Source of the DNA: Rhodocaloribacter litoris | Lineage (GTDB): Bacteria; Bacteroidota; Rhodothermia; Rhodothermales; ISCAR-4553 | Direction: 5' to 3' | DNA: 64,000 nucleotides | Assembly (NCBI RefSeq): GCF_011682235.2 | Contig: NZ_CP076718.1 | Location: 4,309,095 to 4,373,094, forward strand | Shown: positions 8,433-16,863 of the stretch, one piece after another | How the letters are laid out: each line of letters opens with the position of its first letter | How positions within the stretch are numbered: position 1 is the stretch's first letter | Translations under genes and position numbers: made by a program | Notes under the pieces: model-generated | The model's database searches: none | The model's input: only the letters and a program-made list of their open reading frames with translations | What the model was told of the DNA's origin: nothing

Positions 8433-9217
8433 TTCCTGCCTGGCTGACCGACACCGTCACCCCGAACCTGGACCGGGCGCTGCACTATACCCACCTGTGG
8501 GGGCTGGAAGGCATCGAGTTGCGCACGCTCGGGGGTCCTTCCGATCGGGTGCCCTACGTCAATGAGGGCAAGCTGAAACGTCGCCTGGCCGAGCACGACG
8601 TGCCGGTGGTCGCCGTGGTGCCGGGCATGTTTGAGGGAGACGCCGCCGCGCGGACGGCCTGGCTCAACGAGGTGGTGGCTTTCGGCGAGACGCTTGCGTT
8701 CTGTCGCCGGATCGGATGCCGCCTTGTGGTCGTCTCGGCCTTTTCACGGGCCGACGATCCGGCTCCGGCCGTCGACGCCCTCCGGCGGGCCGGGACGGCG
8801 GCCGCACGGCAGGGTTGCACCGTGGCCGTGTTGAACGAAGCCGGGGGCGCCTTTCCGACGGGCACGGCCCTGGCCGGCCTGCTTGCCGCCGTCGATCACC
8901 CGAACGTCCGGGCGGCCTGGAGCCCGGCCGAGGCACTGCAGGCCGGGGAGGCACCGGAGGAGGGGCTCCAGGCGCTGGCCGGGCGGGTCGCGCTCGTCCG
9001 GTGCCGGGACGGGCAGCCCGGGCGTTCCGGCTGGACGCCGCTTCCCTTCGGAGAGGGCGCCGTCGGATGGGAACGCCAGCTCCGCCTGCTGCATCGCCAG
9101 GGCTTTCAGGGGCCGCTGAGCCTGGAACTGGACGTCGAGCCGCGCCCGCGGCAGGGCCTCCGGGCCGCCACCCGGCTCATCGAGATGATGCGCACCCTCC
9201 GGCGGAACGCGTCTTAG
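8429..9217 (+). CDS. sugar phosphate isomerase/epimerase-like TIM barrel
   Basis: A 262-residue protein of the xylose-isomerase-like TIM-barrel superfamily. It shows the opening WGLEGIELRTLGG and the strand/helix pattern VPVVAVVPGMF, CRLVVVSAF, CTVAVLNEAGG and VALVRCRDG, ending in QGFQGPLSLELDV, the typical last strand. These proteins isomerise or epimerise sugars and inositols; the substrate cannot be told. The ATG at 8429 overlaps the stop of the M28-like lipoprotein gene (ATGA), and upstream in-frame sequence is a shadow of that gene, so this start is firm. Coupling to a secreted binding-like lipoprotein may hint at carbohydrate use. Confidence 0.75.
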   Translation: MIPAWLTDTVTPNLDRALHYTHLWGLEGIELRTLGGPSDRVPYVNEGKLKRRLAEHDVPVVAVVPGMFEGDAAARTAWLNEVVAFGETLAFCRRIGCRLVVVSAFSRADDPAPAVDALRRAGTAAARQGCTVAVLNEAGGAFPTGTALAGLLAAVDHPNVRAAWSPAEALQAGEAPEEGLQALAGRVALVRCRDGQPGRSGWTPLPFGEGAVGWERQLRLLHRQGFQGPLSLELDVEPRPRQGLRAATRLIEMMRTLRRNAS

Positions 9218-9275
9218 CAGCCGGTGCGTCCTGCCGGGCATTTTCATGGGAAGGGGTTTCTGGGGCTTCCTGCCT

Positions 9276-9992
9276 TCAGAAGACGAGCCCGGCCAGGAAG
9301 ATCACGCTCGTGTTGTAGAAGGCCTGGTCCTCTTCACGGGCGTTGGCGAAGTTGATGTTGGTGAGGCCGATGGAGGCCCGTGCGCTGAGGCTGAGGCGTG
9401 GCCCGCCCAGTTCGTATTCGACGCCGCCGCCCACCACGAGTCCGAAGTCGAGGCCCTCCACGTTGTCCTCGCTCTGTTCCTGTTCGAGGCCGCCGCCGCG
9501 GGGTTGCCAGCGGAAACGGGCGTCGAGGAGGAAGGCGGCGGCCGGTCCGGCCATCAGGGCAGGGTGCAGCCGCCCCCGCGTCTCGAAGCGCCGAAGCACC
9601 AGCAGCGGCAGTTCCACATAGGTCAGTTCCAGGCCGCCGGTGGCCGGTGTGGCCGTGTCGTCCCGGCCGGGCGGGAGGATGAAGATGGTGTCCGCCGAGG
9701 ATCTGACGTCGAAGTCCATCGTGGTGCCCTTGACCACGTAGAGAACTTCGGGCTGGAGGCTCCAGCCCCCCCGGAGCGCGTAGTTGAAGCCGACCCCGCC
9801 GGCAAAGCCGGTGCTGGTTCTGAAGTCGAAGGCCGAAGCGCCGCGCAGCGTCGCGGCGGAAACGCCGGCCTTGAACACCGGGGTGATCGTCTGGGCCGGC
9901 AGGGACGACGGGGCGAGCAGAAGCGCCAGCACAAGGAACGCATGACGCGTCCGGTACACCGGCAGGCGGAACGGGGAACAGCGCATCGGCAT
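9276..9992 (-). CDS. PorT-like outer-membrane beta-barrel protein
   Basis: A 238-residue protein with a signal peptide (HAFLVLALLLAPSSLPAQ) and a run of amphipathic strands ending in an aromatic residue (SVIFLAGLVF), as in the Bacteroidota OMP_b-brl_2/PorT family. Typical family wording is FKAGVSAATLRG, then GGVGFNYALRGGWSLQPEVLYVVKG and LTYVELPLL. These proteins are small 8-stranded barrels, usually of unknown cargo. Two starts, at 9992 and 9986, are both in frame. It diverges from the acyltransferase gene and shares the 122-base gap with it. Confidence 0.75.
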   Translation of the reverse strand: MPMRCSPFRLPVYRTRHAFLVLALLLAPSSLPAQTITPVFKAGVSAATLRGASAFDFRTSTGFAGGVGFNYALRGGWSLQPEVLYVVKGTTMDFDVRSSADTIFILPPGRDDTATPATGGLELTYVELPLLVLRRFETRGRLHPALMAGPAAAFLLDARFRWQPRGGGLEQEQSEDNVEGLDFGLVVGGGVEYELGGPRLSLSARASIGLTNINFANAREEDQAFYNTSVIFLAGLVF

Positions 9993-10114
9993 CGGGTCGT
10001 TGTTCGGGGACCGTCCGGCGGATGCTCGCCGGAACGTACCGGGCACGATAGGAACGATGACGTAACTTTCCAAGGCAGAAACATGTGCCTCCGCACGGGG
10101 TGCAAGCACGCAAT

Positions 10115-10927
10115 ATGCCAGCCAGACGAACCATAACGGCAACGCCTTCGGATCCGCTCCGGCCTCTGCCGGTGACCTGGCGTACCCGGCTCTTTGCCCT
10201 GTGGGCCCTGCTCTGGTCCGCCGCGATGACGGTGATCTTCGCCGTCGGCTTTCTGGTCTCGAACGTGTTTCGACGCCGGGCCGAAACGTTTCGATGGTGG
10301 GCCCGGTGGTGGGGGCGGGCGATCCTGCTCGGGCTGGGCGTACGCCTCCGCGTCGAAAAGAGGGGACGGCTCGACCCGGACCGGCCCTATGTTTTCGCCG
10401 CCAACCACCAGAATGCCCTGGACATCCCCATCCTGGCGGCGGCGCTCGAACATGCTTTCGGGTTCGTGGCCAAGGCAGAACTGGAAAAGGTGCCCTTTCT
10501 CGGGGCCGCAATCAAGCACTCCCCCTCCGTGTTTGTGGACCGGAGCGATCCCCGGCGCTCCCTCGAAAGCATCCGGCGTGCCGGCCGGCGCATCCGGGAC
10601 GGCAACTCGGTGCTCATCTTTCCGGAAGGGGAACGGTCCTACAGCGGGCAGATGGGCCGTTTCAAGAAAGGGGCTTTCGTGCTGGCCGTCGAAGCCGGGG
10701 TGCCGCTGGTGCCGGTGACGATCCGGAACGGCTTCACCGTCCTCGACGAGCGCCGCCGTGTGGCCCGGCCCGGCCTCGTGCACGTGGTGGTCGGAGAGCC
10801 GATCCCGCTCGAAGACAGGACCCGCCGGGACATACCCGGACTCATGGACGAGCTCTATGCCCGTATCGCCCGGGAACTGCCGGCCGCCCCGGCGCCCACC
10901 ACCCTGCACCTTCCCTCCGAAACCTGA
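10115..10927 (+). CDS. plsC: 1-acyl-sn-glycerol-3-phosphate acyltransferase
   Basis: A 270-residue PlsC-family protein that transfers an acyl chain to lysophosphatidic acid at the inner membrane. A hydrophobic helix (FALWALLWSAAMTVIFAVGF) lies near residues 25-45. The catalytic HX4D motif is His98-Asp103 in NHQNALD, and the substrate motif FPEGERS and the VPLVPVTI block follow. The ATG at 10115 was preferred to a GTG at 10085 because the extra ten residues look non-coding. A paralogue acting on another lipid cannot be excluded. Confidence 0.85.
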   Translation: MPARRTITATPSDPLRPLPVTWRTRLFALWALLWSAAMTVIFAVGFLVSNVFRRRAETFRWWARWWGRAILLGLGVRLRVEKRGRLDPDRPYVFAANHQNALDIPILAAALEHAFGFVAKAELEKVPFLGAAIKHSPSVFVDRSDPRRSLESIRRAGRRIRDGNSVLIFPEGERSYSGQMGRFKKGAFVLAVEAGVPLVPVTIRNGFTVLDERRRVARPGLVHVVVGEPIPLEDRTRRDIPGLMDELYARIARELPAAPAPTTLHLPSET

Positions 10928-10968
10928 GGTTTCACGTTTTACGCATGATCTTCGAGCTTTCAAACCGT

Positions 10969-10976
10969 TAACTTTG
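10969..10976 (+). promoter_or_regulatory. Bacteroidota-type -7 element upstream of gatC
   Basis: TAACTTTG is an exact match to the -7 consensus TAnnTTTG, 33 bases before the gatC start. No convincing -33 TTTG was found at the right distance, so only half of the promoter is supported. Confidence 0.4.
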
Positions 10977-11009
10977 CCCCCCGTCGATTCCTCGTCAACC
11001 CCTGGTGCC

Positions 11010-11297
11010 ATGTCTGTCTCTGTCGAAGAAGTCCGCTACATCGCCCGGCTGGCCCGGTTGCGTTTTTCGGAGGAGGAGGAACGCCGGCTTGCCGTGGAGA
11101 TGAGTGCCATCCTGGATTACATGGACCAGCTCACCGCGCTCGACACCGAAGGCGTCCCGCCGATGTCGCACGTGCTGGACCTGTACAACGTCGAACGGGA
11201 AGACCGGGCCGAGACACGCATCACGCGGGAGGAGGCGCTCCGCAACGCCCCCGACGCCACCGCCGAGTTCTTCCGCGTGCCCCGGGTCATCGAGTAG
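11010..11297 (+). CDS. gatC: Asp-tRNA(Asn)/Glu-tRNA(Gln) amidotransferase subunit C
   Basis: A 95-residue GatC, the small belt subunit that holds GatA and GatB together during transamidation of misacylated tRNA. It opens with VEEVRYIARLARLRFSEEE, has the YMDQLTALDTEGVPPMSH core, and ends REEALRNAPDATAEFFRVP, all family hallmarks. The ATG at 11010 gives the usual GatC length. gatB lies far away at 59090, so the subunits are not in one operon here. The next gene starts only 33 bases later and may be cotranscribed. Confidence 0.93.
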   Translation: MSVSVEEVRYIARLARLRFSEEEERRLAVEMSAILDYMDQLTALDTEGVPPMSHVLDLYNVEREDRAETRITREEALRNAPDATAEFFRVPRVIE

Positions 11298-11330
11298 CGG
11301 GTGCCGTTCCCACCGTGTTCCGATTTTTTC

Positions 11331-13868
11331 ATGGCGAAAAAGAAGCAAAGGAGAGCGTCCGCCCCGGCAAGGCGGCCCGTGCCGGCCTGGTTTGAGGCCT
11401 GGTCCCGCCTGCCGGCCCGGGTGCAGGACGGGATCTGTGTCGTATTCCTGCTGGTCGTCTCGATCGGGTTCTTCGCTCCGGTGCACTTCTCGGGCAAACA
11501 GCTCGTCGGCAGCGACACGCTGCACTGGCAGGCGATGGCGAAGGCCATGATGGACTACGAGGAAGCCACCGGCGAGCCGGCGCTCTGGGCGCCGAACGGT
11601 TTTGCGGGCATGCCCGGGTACATGATCCGCTATGATGAGGTCGTGCCCCAGCTCGACGACCTTCCGGCCTGGCTCCGGCAATACGCCTGGCCCACCTCGC
11701 ACTTCATCTTTCTCTTGCTGGGTACGTTTCTGCTGGTCGTCTTTCTCACGGGCGACCGGCTGGCCGGGGTGCTGGCGGCCTGTGCCTACGGGCTGACGAC
11801 CTACCTTCCGGTGATTCTGGTGGCCGGGCACAACACCAAGTTCGTGGCGCTGTGCTTTGCGCCCTGGCTCGTGCTGGCTTTCGCCTTCGTGTTGCGGAGG
11901 CCGAAGTTGCTTCCGGCGCTGCTTTTCGCGGCGGCGCTGGCCGTGAACCTGCGGGCCGGGCACGTGCAGATCACCTACTACGTGGCTTTCCTGCTCGGGG
12001 TCTGGTGGCTCGTGGAAGGCATCGGTGCCTTGCGCGAGGGGCAGGGAAAACGCTTCGCCGCCGCGACGGCCTTCCTGGCCGTTGGCGCGGTGCTCGGGTT
12101 GCTGATGGTGGCCCAGCCCTATCTGGCGAACTTCGAGTACAAGGCCTACACGATCCGGGGCGGCGCCGGCGACGGAGCGGGCGGGCTCGACTGGACCTAC
12201 GCCATGCGCTGGAGCCAGGGCTTCGCCGAACTGCTCACCCTGTTCGTCGCCGACGCCTTCGGGGGGGCGGCGGACTACTGGGGGCCGAAGCCGTTCACCG
12301 GCGGGCCGCACTACGTGGGCGGCATCGTGCTGGCCCTGGCCGTCCTGGCGGTGATCCGGGTCCGCCGCCGGAGCGTCCGGGCTTTCGCCATCGCCGCCCT
12401 GCTGATGACCCTCTTTGCCCTCGGCGAGCATTTTCCGGCGCTCAACCGGCTCATGTTCGCGTACTTTCCCCTCTTCGATGCCTTCCGGGTGCCGGAGACG
12501 TGGCTGGCCGCCGTCGCCTTTGCGCTGGCCGTGCTGGCCGGGGTGGGGCTGCATGGGATGTGTAAGGAGGCCGGGCCGGCGAGGAAACCGTACCGCCCGC
12601 CGGAAGCGCGCACGGCCTATCTGGTCTTCGGCGGGGCAGCGGCCCTGGCGCTGCTCCTGTTCCTGGGCAAGGATGCCCTCTTCGACTATGAAAAGCCCGG
12701 CGAGTTCGAACAGATCGCTGCCCAGGTGGCGCGCCGGAACGACGTCGCCGCGGACGACCCCCGCGTGGTGCAGGCCGTGAGCGAATACCTGGCCGAGGCC
12801 CGTGCCCGTCGCGCCGACATGATGGGGGACGATGCCTTCCGCACCTTCCTTTTCCTGGTGCTGGCCGGCGGGCTGGTGGTGGCCTTCCACGCCGGGAAGT
12901 TGCCGGCCTGGACGATGCAGGCCAGCCTGGTGCTCCTCGTCACGGTCGACCTGGCCGGGGTGGGACGGCGCTACCTGAACGAGGAGGTGCTACGCCCCGA
13001 AACGGACCTGGCCGCGCAGATCCCGCTCCTGCCGTTCGACCAGTTCCTGCAGGCGAAGGTGCAGGAGGCCGGCGGCCCCGGCCACTTCCGCGTGCTCTCC
13101 CTCCTGGGCGACCCGACGACGAACGCCCGTCCTGCCCTCTACTACGAAACCCTCAGCGGCTACCACGGCGCCAAACTCCGGCTCTACCAGGACTTTCTCG
13201 ACCACATTCTTTTTCGGGAGAACGGCTCGCTCAACCAGAACGCGCTCTCGATGATGAACACCCGCTACCTGGTCGGCCTCGGGCCGCTCGAAGGCTACCG
13301 TGTGGTGTACCGCGATGACCGCTTCGCCGTGCTCGAGAACCCGAAGGCGCTCCCGCGTGCCTTCTTCGTGGGGGAGACCGAGGTGATCCCGTCGGACGAG
13401 GAGACCTTCGCCCGGCTGAAGGATCCGGCCTTCGACCCGGCCCGGACGGCCCTGCTCCCGGCGCCGATCGACTTCGAGACCACCCCGATCGACTCGACCA
13501 GCACGGTGCGGGTCGAGCTGGTCCGCCACACGCCGCGGGAGATCGTCTTTGAGGTGGAGACGGACGCGCCGCGCCTGCTCGTCGTCGGTGAGGTCTACTA
13601 CCCGGCCGGCTGGAAGGCCGAGGTCGACGACGCGCCGGTGCCCATCTACCGCGCCAATCACCTGCTGCGGGCCGTGCCGGTGCCGGCGGGCCGCCACACC
13701 GTGCGGATGCGCTTCGACCCGGCGAGCCACACCGTCGGCGTGTGGGTGGCGGGGGCCTCCACGGCTTTCGTCTACGGCGGGATCGTGCTGCTGCTGGGGC
13801 TCGCCTGGCGCCGCCGGCGGGCCTCGGCGTCTACCACCGCGGCAGAGCAGGAACCGGCACGGCCATGA
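11331..13868 (+). CDS. YfhO-like polytopic membrane protein
   Basis: An 845-residue integral membrane protein. An N-terminal helix is followed by a periplasmic loop carrying GSDTLHWQAMAKAM and FAGMPGYM, then about ten further helices and a large C-terminal soluble domain. The last part (VVGEVYYPAGWKAEVDDAPV...RANHLLRAVPVPAGRHTVRMRF) is the signature C-terminal beta domain of YfhO family proteins. These resemble GT-C glycosyltransferases and are linked to decoration of wall or surface polymers. An ATGA overlap joins it to the methyltransferase gene. The ATG at 11331 precedes a Lys-rich cytosolic start (MAKKKQRR). The exact reaction is unknown. Confidence 0.8.
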   Translation: MAKKKQRRASAPARRPVPAWFEAWSRLPARVQDGICVVFLLVVSIGFFAPVHFSGKQLVGSDTLHWQAMAKAMMDYEEATGEPALWAPNGFAGMPGYMIRYDEVVPQLDDLPAWLRQYAWPTSHFIFLLLGTFLLVVFLTGDRLAGVLAACAYGLTTYLPVILVAGHNTKFVALCFAPWLVLAFAFVLRRPKLLPALLFAAALAVNLRAGHVQITYYVAFLLGVWWLVEGIGALREGQGKRFAAATAFLAVGAVLGLLMVAQPYLANFEYKAYTIRGGAGDGAGGLDWTYAMRWSQGFAELLTLFVADAFGGAADYWGPKPFTGGPHYVGGIVLALAVLAVIRVRRRSVRAFAIAALLMTLFALGEHFPALNRLMFAYFPLFDAFRVPETWLAAVAFALAVLAGVGLHGMCKEAGPARKPYRPPEARTAYLVFGGAAALALLLFLGKDALFDYEKPGEFEQIAAQVARRNDVAADDPRVVQAVSEYLAEARARRADMMGDDAFRTFLFLVLAGGLVVAFHAGKLPAWTMQASLVLLVTVDLAGVGRRYLNEEVLRPETDLAAQIPLLPFDQFLQAKVQEAGGPGHFRVLSLLGDPTTNARPALYYETLSGYHGAKLRLYQDFLDHILFRENGSLNQNALSMMNTRYLVGLGPLEGYRVVYRDDRFAVLENPKALPRAFFVGETEVIPSDEETFARLKDPAFDPARTALLPAPIDFETTPIDSTSTVRVELVRHTPREIVFEVETDAPRLLVVGEVYYPAGWKAEVDDAPVPIYRANHLLRAVPVPAGRHTVRMRFDPASHTVGVWVAGASTAFVYGGIVLLLGLAWRRRRASASTTAAEQEPARP

Positions 13869-14401
13869 GCCTTCCGTATCCCAGCGACAACCCCGCCCTG
13901 CGGCGTCGCTACGAGCGGACGCTGCGCTTCCTGCGGGCTTCGTTGCCGCCGCCGGCCCGGTTGCTCGACCTCGGGGCACCCAACCCACTCGCCCGGGTGA
14001 TGCAAGCGGCCGGCTACACCGTGCAGAACACCCACGGGGACCTCGACGAGCATCCGGAGATCGTGTGCGGTGTCGACGTGGAAGCCGTGACGGCGTTCGA
14101 GATCCTGGAGCACCTGGTGGGGCCGCTCAACGTGCTGCGGGCCATCCGGGCGCCGCGCCTCTTTGCCACGGTGCCGCTCCGGCTCTGGTTTGCCCGGGCC
14201 TACCGGAACCCGTCCGACCCCTGGGACCGGCATTTCCACGAGTTCGAGGACTGGCAGTTCGACTGGTTGCTGGAGAAGGCCGGCTGGCGCATCGTGCGGC
14301 GCGAGAAGTGGACGAGCCCGGGGGGCGGGTTCGGCATTCGCCCGGTGCTGCGCCGGTTCGTCCCGCGCTACTACGCCGTCGAAGCCGTGCGAAACAGCTG
14401 A
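13865..14401 (+). CDS. SAM-dependent methyltransferase-like protein
   Basis: A 178-residue protein with a class I methyltransferase core: RLLDLGAPNPLARVM as motif I, an acidic second strand (TVQNTHGDL), and AVTAFEILEHL, the usual pre-motif for methyltransferases in polysaccharide clusters. The C-terminal half is shorter than in full-length relatives. Its start overlaps the YfhO stop by four bases, and a GT4 gene follows after 23 bases, so it belongs to the surface-polysaccharide operon. It may methylate a sugar or only bind SAM. Confidence 0.65.
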   Translation: MSLPYPSDNPALRRRYERTLRFLRASLPPPARLLDLGAPNPLARVMQAAGYTVQNTHGDLDEHPEIVCGVDVEAVTAFEILEHLVGPLNVLRAIRAPRLFATVPLRLWFARAYRNPSDPWDRHFHEFEDWQFDWLLEKAGWRIVRREKWTSPGGGFGIRPVLRRFVPRYYAVEAVRNS

Positions 14402-14424
14402 TCCGGCCGCATCGAGACCGCAGC

Positions 14425-15756
14425 GTGGACGTGAGACGGATTCTGATCGTCACCTATTATTTCCCCCCTTCGGGAGGGCCGGGTGTGCAGCGCATGCTCA
14501 AGTTCGTCAAGTACCTGCCCGGCTGCGGGTGGGCGCCGGTCGTGCTGACGGTGCGGCCGGAGGACGCCAGCTATCCGGCCCTGGATCCGTCGCTGGAGCG
14601 GGAGGTGCCGCCGGCGGTGCCGGTGGTGCGGACGCGGGCCTGGGATCCATACGCCCTGTATGCCCGCCTGCTCGGCAAGGACAAGTCCGAGGCCGTCGGG
14701 GTGGGGTTCACGGGTGAGGGGGTGGCGGGAACCCGGCACCGGCTGGGCCGGTGGCTGCGCGCCAACCTCTTCCTGCCGGATGCCCGCGTCGGCTGGGTAC
14801 CCTTCGCCCTGCGGGCGGCACGGCGGCTGCACCGTGAGGCACCGTTCGAGGTCGTCGTCACCACCGGGCCGCCCCATTCGACCCATTTCGTCGGTTTCCG
14901 GATGCGGCGTGCCTTCGGCGTCCCATGGGTGGCCGACTTCCGCGACCCGTGGACGGACATCAGCTGGTACGGCGAGTTGCCCTTCACCCCCTGGGCCCGC
15001 CGCCTCGACGCCCGGCTGGAACGGGTCGTGCTCGATGCGGCGGATCACGTCGTCACGGTCAGTCCCGCGCTGGCGGCGTTGCTCGCGCGGAAGACGGCTA
15101 CGCCGATCACCGTCATCCCGAACGGCTTCGACCCGCCGGACTTCGACGACGTGCCCGTACCGCCGCGGTCCGGGGGCTTCGAACTGACCCACGTCGGCAC
15201 GCTTTCGCCTTCGCAGAACCCGGAGGCGCTCTGGCGTGCCCTGCGGCGGGGGCTCGACGCGGGGGAACTGCCGGCGCTCCGGCTGCGCTTCGTCGGCAAG
15301 GTGGATCCCGTCGTGCTCGAGCGCCTGGCGGCCTTCGGGCTGGCCGGCCGCGTGGAACAGACGCCCTACGTGCCGCATGCCGAAGCCGTCGGGTACATGA
15401 AGGCGGCGGACCTGCTGCTGCTGAGCATCAACCGCACGCCGGGTGCCGAGGGCATCGTCACGGGGAAGCTCTACGAATACGTGGCCTCGGGACGGCCGGT
15501 CCTGGGCATCGGTCCGGTGACCGGAGACGCAGCTGCGATCCTGCGGGAGACCGGTGCCGGGCAGCTGTTCGACTACGAGGATGTGACGGGCATTGCCGCC
15601 TGCGTGGCCCGGCACTATGCCGCCTGGGCGGCCGGTCAACGGGCGGCCGGCGCGGACCCGGTCGCCGCCGGTGCCTACACGCGGGAGGCGCTGACCCGCC
15701 GGCTGGCCGGGGTGCTCGAAGCGGTTGCCGGGAAGCGGCCGGCGGTCGATGCCTGA
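14425..15756 (+). CDS. glycosyltransferase family 4 protein
   Basis: A 443-residue GT-B fold enzyme that adds a sugar from a nucleotide donor to a growing glycan on the cytoplasmic face. The N-terminal acceptor domain begins RRILIVTYYFPPSGGPGVQRM. The linker has VVTTGPPHSTHFVG and VADFRDPWTD. The donor domain has VIPNGFDP and a Glu-containing EGIVTGKLYEYVASGRPVLGI block, the usual EX7E region. The start is a GTG at 14425 or 14431; no ATG is near. The next gene, wecB, follows after 12 bases. Confidence 0.85.
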   Translation: MDVRRILIVTYYFPPSGGPGVQRMLKFVKYLPGCGWAPVVLTVRPEDASYPALDPSLEREVPPAVPVVRTRAWDPYALYARLLGKDKSEAVGVGFTGEGVAGTRHRLGRWLRANLFLPDARVGWVPFALRAARRLHREAPFEVVVTTGPPHSTHFVGFRMRRAFGVPWVADFRDPWTDISWYGELPFTPWARRLDARLERVVLDAADHVVTVSPALAALLARKTATPITVIPNGFDPPDFDDVPVPPRSGGFELTHVGTLSPSQNPEALWRALRRGLDAGELPALRLRFVGKVDPVVLERLAAFGLAGRVEQTPYVPHAEAVGYMKAADLLLLSINRTPGAEGIVTGKLYEYVASGRPVLGIGPVTGDAAAILRETGAGQLFDYEDVTGIAACVARHYAAWAAGQRAAGADPVAAGAYTREALTRRLAGVLEAVAGKRPAVDA

Positions 15757-15768
15757 GGGAGAGCGATC

Positions 15769-16863
15769 ATGCGCGTATACACCATCATCGGGGCACGCCC
15801 GCAGTTCATCAAGGCCGCCGTGGTGAGCCGGGCCCTGGCCCGGGCCGGCATCGAGGAGCACCTGATCCATACCGGGCAGCACTACGATCCGGAGCTGAGC
15901 GGCACCTTCTTCGACGAGCTGGGCCTCCCGGCGCCGGCGGTCGATCTGGGGGTCGGCTCGGGCTCGCACGCCGTGCAGACGGGCGCCATCATGACGGCCC
16001 TGGAACGGTATCTGCTCGACCGGCCGAAGCCGGACTGGGTCGTCGTCTATGGCGATACGAACAGCACCCTGGCCGGGGCGCTGGTGGCGGCCAAGCTGCA
16101 CCTGCCGCTGGCGCACGTGGAGGCCGGGCTCCGTGCCATGAATCGCCGGATGCCCGAAGAGGTCAACCGCATCGTGACGGACCGGCTCGCCGGCCTGCAC
16201 TGCTGCCCGACACAGACCGCCGTGGAGAACCTCCGGCGGGAAGGCATCACCCGCGGCGTGTACCTGACCGGCGACGTGATGCTCGACGCCACCCGTTTCT
16301 TCGCCGCCCGGGCCGGGATGCAGGTGCCGCCGGAGGCCCTCACGCCGCATCCCCCGCGCGGGTACTATCTGGCAACGATCCACCGGGCCGAGAACACGGA
16401 CGACCCGGCCCGTCTCCGCGGCATCTTCGAGGGACTGGGCCGGCTCGACGCCCCGGTGCTGTTGCCGTTGCACCCGCGCACCCGGAACCGCCTGGCCGGA
16501 ATCGACGTGCCGGCCGGCGTCGAGCTGCAGCCGCCGGTCGGCTACCTGGCCATGCTCACCCTCGTCCGGCATGCGCGTAAGGTGATCACGGACTCGGGCG
16601 GCCTGCAGAAAGAAGCCGTCTGGCTCGGCACGCCGTGCGTCACGCTTCGTGACGAGACCGAGTGGACGGAGACGCTCGCCGGCGGCTGGAACCGGCTCGC
16701 CGGCGCCGATCCCGCTGCCATCGTGGCCGCGGTGGCGGCCGCCCCGGAGGGGCCGCCTCCCGCCTTCGGTGAAGCCCCCGAAGGCCGGGCCGCCGACCGC
16801 GTCGTGGCGGCCCTGTGCGCGACGTCCCGGCAAACCGGCTTTTCAACGCCATGCACATCCTGA
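15769..16863 (+). CDS. wecB: UDP-N-acetylglucosamine 2-epimerase (non-hydrolysing)
   Basis: A 364-residue WecB-type epimerase that interconverts UDP-GlcNAc and UDP-ManNAc. It has the family start IIGARPQFIKAAVVSRAL, then HTGQHYDPELSGTFFDELGL, YGDTNSTLAGALVAAKLHL, HVEAGLRAMNRRMPEEVNR and TDSGGLQKEAVWLGTPC. Length is normal. Its last 13 bases overlap the start of the next glycosyltransferase gene. It supplies ManNAc units, so the polymer made by this operon probably contains ManNAc or a derivative. No wecC dehydrogenase is adjacent. Confidence 0.93.
   Translation: MRVYTIIGARPQFIKAAVVSRALARAGIEEHLIHTGQHYDPELSGTFFDELGLPAPAVDLGVGSGSHAVQTGAIMTALERYLLDRPKPDWVVVYGDTNSTLAGALVAAKLHLPLAHVEAGLRAMNRRMPEEVNRIVTDRLAGLHCCPTQTAVENLRREGITRGVYLTGDVMLDATRFFAARAGMQVPPEALTPHPPRGYYLATIHRAENTDDPARLRGIFEGLGRLDAPVLLPLHPRTRNRLAGIDVPAGVELQPPVGYLAMLTLVRHARKVITDSGGLQKEAVWLGTPCVTLRDETEWTETLAGGWNRLAGADPAAIVAAVAAAPEGPPPAFGEAPEGRAADRVVAALCATSRQTGFSTPCTS

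Noticed and set aside
14371-16833. 820-codon open frame on the minus strand across the glycosyltransferase and wecB genes
   Set aside because: It is opposite two clear plus-strand enzymes, has an Arg/Gly/Pro/His-rich composition and no recognisable domain; a shadow of high-GC codon use.
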